NCBI GenBank assembly: GCA_018970785.1 | Contig: JAGWVR010000007.1 | Coordinates: 1 to 64,000, forward strand | Direction: 5' to 3' | Length of the DNA: 64,000 nt | Source: Planctomycetota bacterium | GTDB lineage: Bacteria; Planctomycetota; Planctomycetia; Pirellulales; UBA1268 | Part shown: positions 1 to 11,163 of the stretch, one piece after another | Layout: each line of letters begins with the position of its first letter | How positions within the stretch are numbered: position 1 is the first letter of the stretch | Notes under the pieces: model-generated | What the model was told of the DNA's origin: nothing | What the model saw: only the letters and a program-made list of their open reading frames with translations | The model's database searches: none | Translations under genes and position numbers: made by a program

Positions 1-2
1 GC

Positions 3-368
3 CGCGTGAGCGCGGTGCTGTTCGGACCGGGCGGCGCCCACACCAACGCCGGCGGCTGGTGCCGTCCAGCCAGCGACATCCTGTTCGCCGGCTCCAACGA
101 CGCCGGGACCGTGATCCCCGGCCCGGCGATCAACCGTACCAACGGCCATGACCATGGCACCGAGAGCTATGGGACGAGTGGCTTCTCGATCTACGGGACC
201 GAGGGATCGAGTCAGCCGTACTCGTTCCATCCCGGTGGGCTCCAGGTGACGCTCGGTGACGGGTCGGTGCGGATGGTCGCGGACACCGTCGGGATCGAGG
301 TGTTCGCCGCCGCCATCACCCGCGATGGTGCGGGCGGGGAACCGATCACCAACGACCTCGGACAGTGA
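3..368 (+). CDS. DUF1559 prepilin-like protein, C-terminal part
   Basis: This is the last ~120 residues of a protein that begins before the window; the frame is open to the left edge. It ends with the DUF1559 signature: a His-Pro-Gly-Gly turn, an L-G-D-G-S-V-R strand about ten residues later, and a closing stretch of the type that precedes the terminal AGGE/ITND. DUF1559 proteins are type IV pilin-like, inner-membrane-anchored proteins that are greatly expanded in planctomycetes. Their cellular role is mostly unknown. The N-terminal prepilin helix lies outside the window, so family membership rests on the tail alone. A strong hairpin follows at 456-489. A second, complete DUF1559 gene lies at 54520-55383. 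Confidence 0.75.
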   Translation, partial: RVSAVLFGPGGAHTNAGGWCRPASDILFAGSNDAGTVIPGPAINRTNGHDHGTESYGTSGFSIYGTEGSSQPYSFHPGGLQVTLGDGSVRMVADTVGIEVFAAAITRDGAGGEPITNDLGQ

Positions 369-455
369 ACCCGCGCCGAATCGCCGCTCGTCGACTGCCG
401 CCAGCCGTCCGGGTCGATCCCGCGATGACGAACGCCTTCGTAGGACCCGAACGGT

Positions 456-489
456 CGCCCGGGGGAAACGCCATGGTTTCCCCCGGGCG
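456..489 (+). terminator. Terminator-like hairpin after DUF1559 gene
   Basis: A perfect 14-bp stem (CGCCCGGGGGAAAC with its complement) encloses a 6-nt loop. It lies 88 bases after the DUF1559 stop and before the membrane-protein gene at 635. There is only a short T run afterwards, so termination efficiency is uncertain. The rest of 369-634 shows no gene. Confidence 0.5.
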
Positions 490-634
490 CGGCGTTTCGC
501 ATCGGTGGCCATCGCGGGGTGGTGCGTGCCGCTTCCCGCGCCCCGGCGGGGCCACTTCCCCCCGGCCCCACCCCGGGCATAGGCTGATGCGCTTGTCAGC
601 CGACGACGGCCGGCCGGCGGGGCAGCCGGGGCGC

Positions 635-1981
635 ATGAGCGACGTTCTCTTCCATTATTACCGCGTCAACCCGACGACCTGGTTCTACCTGTCGTCGCTG
701 CTGACAGTCGCGCTGTTCTTCAAGTTCAGCCGCGTGTTCAGCATCCGCAACGTCGACCTGGCGGCCCTGATCCTCCTCGCTCCGGGCCTGCTCGCCCGCG
801 AATACGGTGAATTCCGCGACAGCGACGCCACCCGCCAGCTCGGCTACGTCTGGATCTTCGCCGTGTCGGCGTTCCTGATGGTGCGGATGCTCCTCGACAC
901 CCTGATGGAGCGCCGGCCGCTGCTGGAATCGAACCTCTCGCCCGGTGGCCTCGTGTTCCTCGGCGGGTCGCTGCTGGTGTTCCTCCTGGCCAACGTCGTC
1001 GTCACCCCACCGGCCCAGGAGGACCTCGCGGCCGCCGAGGCGGCGACCCGGATCGAGGCCCGCGAGCCGGGGCTCGACGCCGATCAGCTCACCCGGCTCG
1101 GGCCGGGCTACCCGCTGCTGTTCCTGCTCCCGCAGATCTCGACGCAGTCGCTGTTTTCGCCCGACGGGGCCGCGGCGGGTGCCCCGCCCGCGGCCCGGCA
1201 GGAAGTCCACGCCCTCACCGCGCGGATCATGGCGATCCTCTCGCAGGTGGCGATCGTCGTCGGGATGGTGATCGTCGGCTGGCGCCACTTCGACAACGTC
1301 CGGCTCGGCGTCGCCGCGGCGGTGCTCTACCTGCTCCTCCCCTCGACCGCGTTGTTCACCGGCCGCGTCGATCACGCGCTGCCCGGGGCGCTGATCATCC
1401 TCGCCATCGCCGCCTACCACTGGCCGATGCTCGCCGGGGCGCTGATCGGCCTGGCGATCGGCACGATCTACTACCCGCTGTTCCTCCTTCCGCTGTGGTG
1501 CAGCTTCTACTGGGAGCGCGGGATCGGCCGGTTCGTCGTCGGCGTGGCGGCGGCGCTGGCGGCGCTGGTCGCGGGGCTGTGGTTCACCGCCCCTGACGCC
1601 GCGGTGTTCGTCGACCAGCTACGGCAGATGTTCGGCTGGATCTTCCCGAGCGCCGTGTCGCTGACCGGGTTCTGGGGCCTGCCGGGCAACGACGCGGTGT
1701 TCCGACTCCCGGTGCTGGCGGCGTTCGTGGCGATGATGGCGACGCTGGCGATCTGGCCGCCGCGCAAGAACCTGGGAACGCTCCTCAGCTGCACCGCCGC
1801 CGTTCTCCTCGGCAGCCAGTTCTGGAAGGCCCACGACGGCGGCCTGTTCATGGCCTGGTTCCTGCCGCCGCTGTTGCTCACCGTGTTCCGGCCGAACCTC
1901 GAAAACCGGGTCGCCCTCAACGTCCTCGAGGACGAATGGTTCCCGCGGATCCGTCGGGCGGCCGACCCGATCGCCGCCTGA
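635..1981 (+). CDS. Polytopic membrane protein of unknown function
   Basis: The protein has 448 residues and about ten hydrophobic helices. Two to three lie in residues 15-120, a polar Glu/Asp/Arg-rich loop covers about 125-190, and seven or so helices run from about 195 to 435. A short charged tail follows. The ATG at 635 is chosen because the N-terminus becomes membrane-compatible (MSDVLFHYYR, then the first helix). The open frame extends to 365, but the extra 90 residues are Arg/Pro-rich and look like intergenic DNA read in frame. The fold resembles polytopic glycosyltransferases or mannosyltransferase-like proteins, but I see no catalytic motif to support that. It stands alone on the plus strand and ends 6 bases from the convergent HEAT-repeat gene. 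Confidence 0.75.
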   Translation: MSDVLFHYYRVNPTTWFYLSSLLTVALFFKFSRVFSIRNVDLAALILLAPGLLAREYGEFRDSDATRQLGYVWIFAVSAFLMVRMLLDTLMERRPLLESNLSPGGLVFLGGSLLVFLLANVVVTPPAQEDLAAAEAATRIEAREPGLDADQLTRLGPGYPLLFLLPQISTQSLFSPDGAAAGAPPAARQEVHALTARIMAILSQVAIVVGMVIVGWRHFDNVRLGVAAAVLYLLLPSTALFTGRVDHALPGALIILAIAAYHWPMLAGALIGLAIGTIYYPLFLLPLWCSFYWERGIGRFVVGVAAALAALVAGLWFTAPDAAVFVDQLRQMFGWIFPSAVSLTGFWGLPGNDAVFRLPVLAAFVAMMATLAIWPPRKNLGTLLSCTAAVLLGSQFWKAHDGGLFMAWFLPPLLLTVFRPNLENRVALNVLEDEWFPRIRRAADPIAA

Positions 1982-1987
1982 CGCCCG

Positions 1988-2923
1988 TCAGTCGCGGCGC
2001 AGGTCGAGATCCGGCGGGGCGTCGCGGGTCGCCAGCCAGCCGCGCCAGGCGTCGACGTTCCACTCGAAGTTGACGCCGGTGATTTCGACGAGCGCTTCGA
2101 GGACTTTGTCGTTGCGGACGCGGACCTTGCCGCGCTTCGGCCCGCCGCCGAGCGACAGCCCGCCCCCCGACGGCGTGAACGTGGCGCTCGTCTGCCCCTC
2201 GCGGCCGCCGCCGCTGACGACGACGTGCTCGGTCTCGAGCACGCCGATCAGGGCGCCGACGGCGCCCGTGGCCCGCAGCCGGCCGAGGACCTCGGCGGCC
2301 CGGTTGACGCGTGCGTTGTCGGGGCCGGCGAGCGCCGCGACCAACAGCGGGACGACCGGGCGCGGGCCGAGGGCGGCGAGCCGCTCGACGGCGCCGATCC
2401 GGGTCTCGGGATCGGGGTGGTCCAGCGCGATCGCCGCCAGCGCCGCCAACACGTCCGGGCCCGGGAGCCGGGAGAGGGTTTCGATCTCGAGGAGGCGGAC
2501 GCGGAGGACCGGCTCCTTGCCGATCGCCGCCACCAGCGCCGGCAGGGCGAGCGGATCGGCGATCCCGCGGATCTCCTCGGTGGCGCGCGCGGCGGTGGCG
2601 GGATCGTCGAGCTGGCCGCGGAGGCGCTCGAGCTTCCCCACCCACTGTTTCCGCGCCACGTCGTCGCGCTGCTCGCGCTCGATGAGGTCGATCTCCTGCC
2701 GCGTCCGCCACGCCCCGCGGTAGCGCGTCAGGCCGCGCTTGGTCATCGCCTCCTGCTGGGTGACGCGCTGCGGCTCGTCGTCGCCCGGGCTCGGCTCGTC
2801 GGCCGAAGCCAGGGCGGCAACGGCGGCGAGCGCCAGCGCCGAGAGCCACACGCTGTTGGCCACGCCCAGTCGCATCCCCCTGCCCTCCCCGTGCCCACCT
2901 GGCGATCCATCTTTCCCGTTCAT
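1988..2923 (-). CDS. Secreted HEAT-repeat protein
   Basis: The protein has 311 residues. After a signal-like segment comes a charged region (about 50-110). Roughly four to five HEAT/PBS-lyase-like helical repeats follow, with L-x-x-P-A-L-V-A-A-I and R-x-x-A-V-E-R-L-A-A-L patterns, and then a globular end. HEAT repeats are protein-binding solenoids; no catalytic residues are visible. The ATG at 2923 overlaps the gspF-like stop by four bases (ATGA), which favours coupled translation. An internal Met at 2875 would give a cleaner signal peptide (short n-region, then an Ala/Leu core ending ASA), so the true start may be either. The gspF-like neighbour suggests envelope or secretion work, but the partner is unknown. 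Confidence 0.8.
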   Translation of the reverse strand: MNGKDGSPGGHGEGRGMRLGVANSVWLSALALAAVAALASADEPSPGDDEPQRVTQQEAMTKRGLTRYRGAWRTRQEIDLIEREQRDDVARKQWVGKLERLRGQLDDPATAARATEEIRGIADPLALPALVAAIGKEPVLRVRLLEIETLSRLPGPDVLAALAAIALDHPDPETRIGAVERLAALGPRPVVPLLVAALAGPDNARVNRAAEVLGRLRATGAVGALIGVLETEHVVVSGGGREGQTSATFTPSGGGLSLGGGPKRGKVRVRNDKVLEALVEITGVNFEWNVDAWRGWLATRDAPPDLDLRRD

Positions 2924-3918
2924 CGGATCACGCCCTGGATGATCCGCACGTAACCCATGAAGAACCGGATCACGATCGCTCCCACGACGACCGCCGTGGC
3001 GGCCCAGATCCCCCAAGCCACCCCCTGGGCGGCCGCCTCGAGCGCCCGCCGGGCCTCGTCGTCGAACTCGCCCGCGTGGCGCTCGAGGACCTCGGGGACG
3101 CTGCCGGTCAGTTCGCCGACGCCGACGGCCGAGAGGATCCGCGGCGGGATCCGGCCGCTGGCCGCCAGGGCCTCGGCGAGCGTCGCACCGGACCGCAGCC
3201 GGTCCTCGAGGACGTCGCCGGGGATCGCCAGGCCGGGGGCGACGGCGCCGGCGAGCTTCACGAGCCTGCCGGCGTCGAGCCCGGCCGCGCCCGCCAGCGC
3301 CGCCGCCCGGCACCAGGCCGCCGCCTCCGCCAGCCGGGCGGCCCGTCCGACCAGCGGCACGCGCTCGAGCACCGCGCGGACGAGGCCGCGCCGCCGCCAG
3401 GCCGCCACGAGCCACCACCAACCCGCCAGCGCCGCGACCGCGACGCCGGCGAGGATCCCGAGGTACACCTGCAGCCCGTGGAAACCCTTGAGTCCGAGGC
3501 CGAGCAGGTCGCCGCCGAGGAAGATGAACCATCCCACGACGGCCGCCGCGAGGAGCAGCTGGAGGGCCGGTCGGATCAGCGCCCGGATCAGCTCGCGGCG
3601 CGTGCGCTCGGCGTGGTCGAGGACATTGGCGACATCGCGGAGCGCCTCGGCTTCGTGGCCGGTGTGGTCGCCGACGGCGGCCATCCCGAGCACCAGCGGC
3701 GGAAACGTCGCCCCCGCCCGGGCGAACGCTGCGGCGAGGCCGTCGCCGGCGTCGAGGCCGGCCTTCACCGCCTCGAGCGCTCCCCGCCACCGCGCCGGCG
3801 CCCGCTGCGTCTCCCCCTCCCATGCGCGGCGGATGCCGATCCCGGCCGCCAGCGCGATCGATACGCGCCGGAGGAGACCGGACAGGATCCGCGTCGGCAT
3901 CGGTCGGGTGAAGCGCAT
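2920..3918 (-). CDS. Type II secretion system F family protein (GspF/PilC-like)
   Basis: The protein has 332 residues, short for the usual ~400 of GspF. It has two T2SSF-like helical domains. The first covers about 15-120, ends in R-R-E-L-I-R-A-L-I-R-P and is followed by membrane helices at about 120-175. The second covers about 190-300 and is followed by a C-terminal membrane helix. T2SSF proteins are polytopic platform proteins of type II secretion or type IV pilus machines. No ATPase, secretin or pseudopilin gene adjoins it, so the assembly it serves is encoded elsewhere. ATG at 3918 is chosen; Met at 3900 is an alternative. The end overlaps the HEAT gene by ATGA. A 61-bp stretch near its 3' end is duplicated exactly just upstream of its start. 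Confidence 0.85.
   Translation of the reverse strand: MRFTRPMPTRILSGLLRRVSIALAAGIGIRRAWEGETQRAPARWRGALEAVKAGLDAGDGLAAAFARAGATFPPLVLGMAAVGDHTGHEAEALRDVANVLDHAERTRRELIRALIRPALQLLLAAAVVGWFIFLGGDLLGLGLKGFHGLQVYLGILAGVAVAALAGWWWLVAAWRRRGLVRAVLERVPLVGRAARLAEAAAWCRAAALAGAAGLDAGRLVKLAGAVAPGLAIPGDVLEDRLRSGATLAEALAASGRIPPRILSAVGVGELTGSVPEVLERHAGEFDDEARRALEAAAQGVAWGIWAATAVVVGAIVIRFFMGYVRIIQGVIR
2975..3035. repeat. 61-bp exact direct repeat, copy 1 (inside gspF-like gene)
   Basis: This copy encodes part of the last membrane helix of the gspF-like protein. It is identical over 61 bases to 3958-4018, at an offset of 983 bp and in the same orientation. The flanking base differs at each side (2974/3957 and 3036/4019), so the repeat is sharply bounded. 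Confidence 0.95.
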
Positions 3919-3957
3919 CGACGACCTCGCTGTCCTGGGACGGGGCCCTCCGGCGCC

Positions 3958-4018
3958 ATCGCTCCCACGACGACCGCCGTGGCGGCCCAGATCCCCCAAG
4001 CCACCCCCTGGGCGGCCG
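3958..4018. repeat. 61-bp exact direct repeat, copy 2 (gspF-like/tyrA intergenic)
   Basis: This copy lies 40 bases upstream of the gspF-like start, in the divergent intergenic region before tyrA. The 983-bp offset is not a multiple of three, so it does not restore the original reading frame. No transposase or target-site duplication is visible. The remainder of 3919-4179 holds no gene and no convincing promoter box. Confidence 0.95.
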
Positions 4019-4179
4019 ATCTCCCTGCCTGCGATCTGCCCGCATCGGGGCGCCGGCGGCCCCGTCTCCGACCCTAACACAGCCGTCCCGCTTCTGGTAC
4101 AACGCCCCGCTGTGCCGGTCTGGCAGGAACATCCCTCCCGCCCCGTTCGCCCCGCACTGTCCGGCCCGAATTGCGAGCC

Positions 4180-5011
4180 ATGAAGCCGCACTGGTCCTCC
4201 GTCGCGATCGTCGGCGTGGGACTGATCGGAGGATCGGTCGGCCAGGCCCTGCTCGGCCGCCGTCTGGCCGGGCGCGTGATCGGGATCGGGCGCGACCCGG
4301 CATCGCTGGCGGAAGCGAAGCGCTGCGGCGCGGTGACCGAGACGACGACCGACTTGGCGGCCGTCGCCGGCGCCGATTTCGTGCTCGTCGCCACCGGGGT
4401 CGCGGCGATCCCGGCGCTGCTCGAGCGGATCGACGGCGCCGTCCGACCCGGGACGGCGATCACCGATGCCGGCAGCACCAAGGGCCGGATCGTCGCCGGC
4501 TGGGAACGGCACCGCCGCCGGCGCCGCGGCCGGTTCGTCGGCGGCCATCCGCTGGCGGGAAGCCACCGGCGCGGGCCGGCCGCCGCCGACGCCGACCTGT
4601 TCACGGGACGGGTCGCCGTGGTGACCCCCGCGCCAGCCACGCCGGCCGACGACGTCGAGGCGGTGGCGGAATTCTGGTCGGCGCTCGGCGCGACGGTGTA
4701 CATGATGCCGCCGCGCGAACACGACCGGATCCTCGCCGCGACCAGCCACGCGCCGCATGCCATCGCGGCGGCCGTGGCAGCGGCCACCCCGGCGGCGGCG
4801 CGACGGTTCACGGCCGGGGGATGGCGCGACACGACGCGGATCGCCGCCGGCGACCCGGCACTGTGGGCCGACATCCTCCTCGACAACGCCGCCGAGGTGC
4901 AGCGCGCGCTCGGGCGCGTACTCCGCCGGGCGGCGCGGCTGCAGGAAGCGCTCGAGCGCCGCGACCGCCGCGCCGTCGAGACCCTGCTCACCCGGGCGAA
5001 GGAGGCCCGCG

Positions 5012-5028
<17 letters not shown>
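4180..5028 (+). CDS. tyrA: Prephenate dehydrogenase family protein
   Basis: The protein has 282 residues. An N-terminal Rossmann motif G12-x-G14-x-x-G17-G-S binds NAD(P). The prephenate dehydrogenase signatures follow: T-D-A-G-S-T-K, G-G-H-P-L-A-G-S-H at about 120-128, and the helical-domain S-H-A-P-H-x-x-A motif. The enzyme catalyses oxidative decarboxylation of prephenate (or arogenate) in tyrosine synthesis; which substrate is used cannot be read here. There is no ACT or chorismate mutase domain. ATG at 4180 is preferred over an in-frame TTG at 4171. The 3' end overlaps the start of purSL by 17 bases, so an aromatic amino-acid gene and two purine genes appear to form one transcript. Confidence 0.9.
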
Positions 5029-7942
<2,914 letters not shown>

Positions 7943-7968
7943 CCTTCTCCCTGGATCCGGCAGCCACC

Positions 7969-8739
7969 ATGCTCTCCCCCCGTGTCGTCGTCCTCCGCGC
8001 CCCCGGCACAAATTGCGACCGCGAGACGCTCCACGCCTTCGAGCGCGCAGGCGCCATCGGCCGCCGCGTCCACGTCCGTGCCCTCGCCCGGCGCCCCGCG
8101 CTCCTCGACGACGTGCAGATCGTCTGCATCCCGGGAGGTTTCTCCTACGGCGACGACATCGCCAGCGGCCGGATCTTCGCCCTCGAGGTGCGCACCCGGC
8201 TCGGCGACGCCCTGCGCCGCTTCCGTGACCGCGGCGGGCTCGTGCTCGGGATCTGCAACGGCTTCCAGGTCCTCCTCCAGACGGGGCTGCTCCTCGCCGA
8301 TCCCGACGGCCGGCCGCTGGCGACGCTCGCCCACAACGCGTCGGGGCGGTTCGTCGACCGCTGGGTGCGGCTGCGGCTCGATCCAGGCCCGTGCCGGTTC
8401 CTCCACGGCGTCGCGGCGGAGTTCGACCTGCCGGTGGCCCACGGCGAAGGGCGGTTCGTGACGCGGTCGCCGGCCGAGCTCGACCGGCTGGCGAACGCCG
8501 GCCAGCTCGTCCTCCGTTACACCGCCGACGACCACGGCGTGACGACCAACCCCAACGGCTCGGCGGCCGACGTCGCCGGGGTCTGCGACGAGACCGGGCG
8601 GGTGTTCGGGATGATGCCCCACCCGGAGCGGTTCGTCGACGCCACGCAGCACCCCGCCTGGACCGGCCGGCTCGACCCGGCGGCGACCGGCGCCGGGCTG
8701 GCACTGTTCGCCGCCGCCGTCCGCGCCGTCTCGGCCTGA
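7969..8739 (+). CDS. purQ: Phosphoribosylformylglycinamidine synthase glutaminase subunit
   Basis: The protein has 256 residues and is a class I glutamine amidotransferase. The start matches PurQ (hydrophobic strand, then A-P-G-T-N-C-D). The oxyanion strand I-P-G-G-F-S-Y-G-D lies at about 54-62. The nucleophile Cys96 is in G-I-C-N-G-F-Q, and the His-Pro-Glu of the catalytic triad is near residue 212. It hydrolyses glutamine and passes ammonia to PurL. ATG at 7969 gives the canonical N-terminus. A GTG at 7939, overlapping the purL stop as GTGA, is in frame and could add ten residues. The gene ends six bases from the convergent RHH gene. Confidence 0.93.
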   Translation: MLSPRVVVLRAPGTNCDRETLHAFERAGAIGRRVHVRALARRPALLDDVQIVCIPGGFSYGDDIASGRIFALEVRTRLGDALRRFRDRGGLVLGICNGFQVLLQTGLLLADPDGRPLATLAHNASGRFVDRWVRLRLDPGPCRFLHGVAAEFDLPVAHGEGRFVTRSPAELDRLANAGQLVLRYTADDHGVTTNPNGSAADVAGVCDETGRVFGMMPHPERFVDATQHPAWTGRLDPAATGAGLALFAAAVRAVSA

Positions 8740-8745
8740 GTCGAA

Positions 8746-8961
8746 TCAGCCCGCGCCGTCGCGTTTCCGGGGCGGCCTCGGCGCGCGCGGAGTCGACTCT
8801 TCGTCACTTCGCCACCTGCCGCCGTCGGCCAGCGCACGGCGAAGGAGGAACTCGATCTGGCCGTTGAGGCTGCGCAGGTCGTCGTCGGCCCAGCGGCGCA
8901 GGGCCGCTAGCACCGCCGGATCGATCCGCAGCAGGAACGCGTCGCGCTGGGCCACCGCCAC
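8746..8961 (-). CDS. Small ribbon-helix-helix (Arc-type) DNA-binding protein
   Basis: The protein has 71 residues. A short beta strand (A-F-L-L-R-I-D) is followed by two helices (P-A-V-L-A-A-L-R-R-W-A and L-N-G-Q-I-E-F-L-L-R-R-A-L), the layout of Arc/MetJ/CopG ribbon-helix-helix regulators. The C-terminal 20 residues are Arg/Pro/Ser-rich and probably disordered. It lies 50 bases downstream of the SPFH gene on the same strand, so the two are probably cotranscribed. Small RHH genes beside SPFH genes are, as I recall, also seen in actinobacteria. No toxin gene is adjacent, so a classical toxin-antitoxin role is not supported. Autoregulation through the palindrome at 10078-10089 is my inference. 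Confidence 0.8.
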   Translation of the reverse strand: MAVAQRDAFLLRIDPAVLAALRRWADDDLRSLNGQIEFLLRRALADGGRWRSDEESTPRAPRPPRKRDGAG

Positions 8962-9011
8962 ACTCCCCCCCGGTGCGCCGGCCGAGCCACCGGGCGCGCC
9001 CGGAACGACCG

Positions 9012-10028
9012 TCAGGAATAGATCGTGCCGGTGTTCACGACCGGCTGGGCATGGCGGTCGCTGCAGAGGACGACCAGCAGGTTGCTCACCATCGCCGCCT
9101 TGCGCTCGTCGTCGAGCTGCACGACACCGTCGCGCTCGAGGTGCGCGAGAGCCATCTGTACCATCCCCACCGCGCCGTCGACGATCTTGGCACGGGCCGC
9201 CACGACCGCGGCCGCCTGCTGGCGCTGGAGCATCGCGGCCGCGATCTCCTGCGCGTAGGCGAGGTGGCTGATGCGGGCCTCGATCACCTCGACGCCGGCG
9301 CGCTCGAGACGCTCCTGGATGTCGGCGCGCAGCTGCCGGCAGATCTCGTCGGTGCTGCCGCGCAGGCTCGTCTCGTGGTCCTCGCTGTCGTAGGGATAGC
9401 GCGTCGCCAGCGACCGCAGCGCCGCCTCGCTCTGGACGGCGACGAAGTCCTCGTAGTCCTGGACCTCGAAACTCGCTTCAGCGGTGTCGACGACCCGCCA
9501 GACGACGACGGCCGAGATCTCGACCGGATTGCCGTTCCTGTCGTTGACCTTCGAGGGACGGCCGTGGGTCCGCCCCTGCTGCTCGACGACCTTGCCCGCC
9601 GCGTCCTTGACCTCGGGGATCCGCGACGAGCCGGTCTCGAAGTTGCGGATCCGGAGGCTGATCGGCTTCTTGGTGTAGAAGGGATTGACCCACCAGAAGC
9701 CCGAACGCCGCGCCGTGCCCTTGTAGTCGCCGAACAACGAGAACACCAGGGCCTCGTTGGGGGCGATCGCCACCAGGCCGAACAGACAGACGAAACACAC
9801 GGCCGACACCAGGACCGCGGCGAGGAGCGCGAGTGGGGCGATCGCCGGATTCGAGGCCGATGAAAGACTCCCGAAGGCACGGCCAAGCACCGCCACCAGC
9901 GGGATCGGCAGGAGCATTCCCGCCAGCAGAACGATCAGTGCCGTCCACCCGGACGGCGGCTGGAACGCACGCTCCGCAAACATGGTCCGCGGCGGGGTGA
10001 CGGAAGCGAGACCGATGGAGTCAGACAT
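9012..10028 (-). CDS. SPFH/band 7 domain membrane protein
   Basis: The protein has 338 residues. Two membrane helices (about 28-50 and 65-90) are followed by an SPFH/prohibitin domain (about 90-290) with I-A-P-N-E-A and a V-V-W-R-V-V-D strand. A coiled, Ala/Gln-rich segment ([12 protein letters not shown]) follows. SPFH proteins oligomerise on membranes and organise microdomains or regulate membrane proteases. The Ala/Gln-rich segment before the tail is usual for the flotillin/stomatin-like branch. ATG at 10028 lies 44 bases downstream of the inferred transcription start. No NfeD or protease gene adjoins; its only partner is the downstream RHH regulator. Confidence 0.88.
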   Translation of the reverse strand: MSDSIGLASVTPPRTMFAERAFQPPSGWTALIVLLAGMLLPIPLVAVLGRAFGSLSSASNPAIAPLALLAAVLVSAVCFVCLFGLVAIAPNEALVFSLFGDYKGTARRSGFWWVNPFYTKKPISLRIRNFETGSSRIPEVKDAAGKVVEQQGRTHGRPSKVNDRNGNPVEISAVVVWRVVDTAEASFEVQDYEDFVAVQSEAALRSLATRYPYDSEDHETSLRGSTDEICRQLRADIQERLERAGVEVIEARISHLAYAQEIAAAMLQRQQAAAVVAARAKIVDGAVGMVQMALAHLERDGVVQLDDERKAAMVSNLLVVLCSDRHAQPVVNTGTIYS

Positions 10029-10077
10029 AGGCGAGTCCTCCGGAAGACAGCCGAGGAGACCGGCGGGACGACATCAC

Positions 10078-10089
10078 TATGATATCATA
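10078..10089. promoter_or_regulatory. Perfect 12-bp palindrome over SPFH promoter, candidate operator
   Basis: TATGATATCATA is its own reverse complement. It overlaps the -10 box of the SPFH promoter and stands out as an AT-rich patch in GC-rich DNA. Its position would let a dimeric repressor block transcription. The RHH protein encoded at the end of the same unit is the obvious candidate, by inference only. Confidence 0.5.
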
Positions 10090-10106
10090 AAGAAATCATC
10101 GTTCAA
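10079..10106 (-). promoter_or_regulatory. Sigma70-type promoter for SPFH-RHH unit
   Basis: Read on the minus strand, TTGAAC (-35) is separated by 16 bases from TATCAT (-10). Transcription would start near 10072 and leave a 44-base leader. The promoter lies in the 176-bp region shared with the divergent lipoprotein gene. Confidence 0.55.
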
Positions 10107-10204
10107 GCTTCCCGCCGCGCCCGGTGGCGTTGCCGCCCCAGGGGCCGATCCCTATCCTCCCGCCCCCGTTTCCCCCGTCGTTCACCCCGCCCGGGGCGAT
10201 TCCG

Positions 10205-11062
10205 ATGCGCCGATCCGCCATCCTCGGGCCGCTCGTCGTCGTCGCCTTCGGCTGCGCGCACCTCGCCGCGCCGCCGCCCACCGATCCGGTCGCCCCCGGT
10301 CCGCCGCGCGGCGGCGGCGCCCGCCCGCGGACGCTCGCCTGTGAGGTGTTCTTGCTGCGCGCCGCGGAAGGGGATGACCTCCGGGGCGACGGCTTGTGGC
10401 GGTTCGTCGACGAGCAGGCGTTCCCCGCCGAGCTGCGGCGGCGTCTGGCCAGCCACGGCCTCCGCGCCGGCGTGGTCTCCGATCCACCGCCGGAGTGTCT
10501 CGCCGGACGTCTCGCCCCCGCGACCACCGAGCCGGTGACCCCTGCCGATCCGTCGCGGGTCCACAGCGTGCTGCGGCTGCTGCCGGGGCAGGAAAGCGAG
10601 TTGGTGGCCGTCGCCGGCCCGCGCCGGCTGGTGATCCTCGAGCACGATGACGACGGCATCGGCGGTGGCACCTACGAAGACGCCAGCGCCGTCGTCACGC
10701 TCGTCGCCCACCCCGGTGCCGACGGGAGAACCCGTCTGGTGCTCACCCCGACGGTCAAGCACGGCGCGATCGAACGCTCATGGGAGGGCACCGACGGCGC
10801 TTTCCGGCTCGCCACCGGACAGCGGCGCCGCGGGTTCGACGGCCTGCGGATGGAAATCGAACTCGCCGACCATGAAGCGCTCGTCGTCGCCGGCACCGGA
10901 GCCCCCGCCGCGACGGTCGGCGACGCCTTCTTCCGCGACGAGAGCGGCGCCACCGCAGTTCACCGGCTGCTCGTGATCCGCCCGCTCGCCCGGGCACTCG
11001 ATCCGCGATTCGCCGCCGCCGGCACCGGCTCCGGGGACTTGGAGAGCCTGCGTCGCCGTTGA
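10205..11062 (+). CDS. Putative lipoprotein of unknown function
   Basis: The protein has 285 residues. The ATG at 10205 gives a short charged n-region, a hydrophobic core and a lipobox-like A-F-G-C, so Cys18 is the probable lipid anchor. A Pro-rich linker and a mixed alpha/beta body follow. Patterns such as V-L-T-P-T-V-K-H-G and H-R-L-L-V-I-R-P-L recall proteins found beside planctomycete pilus or secretion genes, but I cannot name a domain. The SAF-domain gene follows after 101 bases on the same strand, which suggests a common transcript and an envelope role. Confidence 0.7.
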   Translation: MRRSAILGPLVVVAFGCAHLAAPPPTDPVAPGPPRGGGARPRTLACEVFLLRAAEGDDLRGDGLWRFVDEQAFPAELRRRLASHGLRAGVVSDPPPECLAGRLAPATTEPVTPADPSRVHSVLRLLPGQESELVAVAGPRRLVILEHDDDGIGGGTYEDASAVVTLVAHPGADGRTRLVLTPTVKHGAIERSWEGTDGAFRLATGQRRRGFDGLRMEIELADHEALVVAGTGAPAATVGDAFFRDESGATAVHRLLVIRPLARALDPRFAAAGTGSGDLESLRRR

Positions 11063-11163
11063 CGGGGAGCCGTCCGGGGGACTGCGGGAACGGGGCAAGG
11101 CAAGGCGGGGGCCTGGAGCCGCTGCGACCTGACCCAGGCGGATGTGCCGATCACCACCGGCAT

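Noticed and set aside
365-634. N-terminal extension of the membrane protein
   Set aside because: Translation is Arg/Pro-rich and contains the terminator-like hairpin; the ATG at 635 starts a proper membrane protein.
8746-8961. Toxin-antitoxin module around the RHH gene
   Set aside because: No toxin-sized partner; the neighbour is an SPFH protein with its own clear family.
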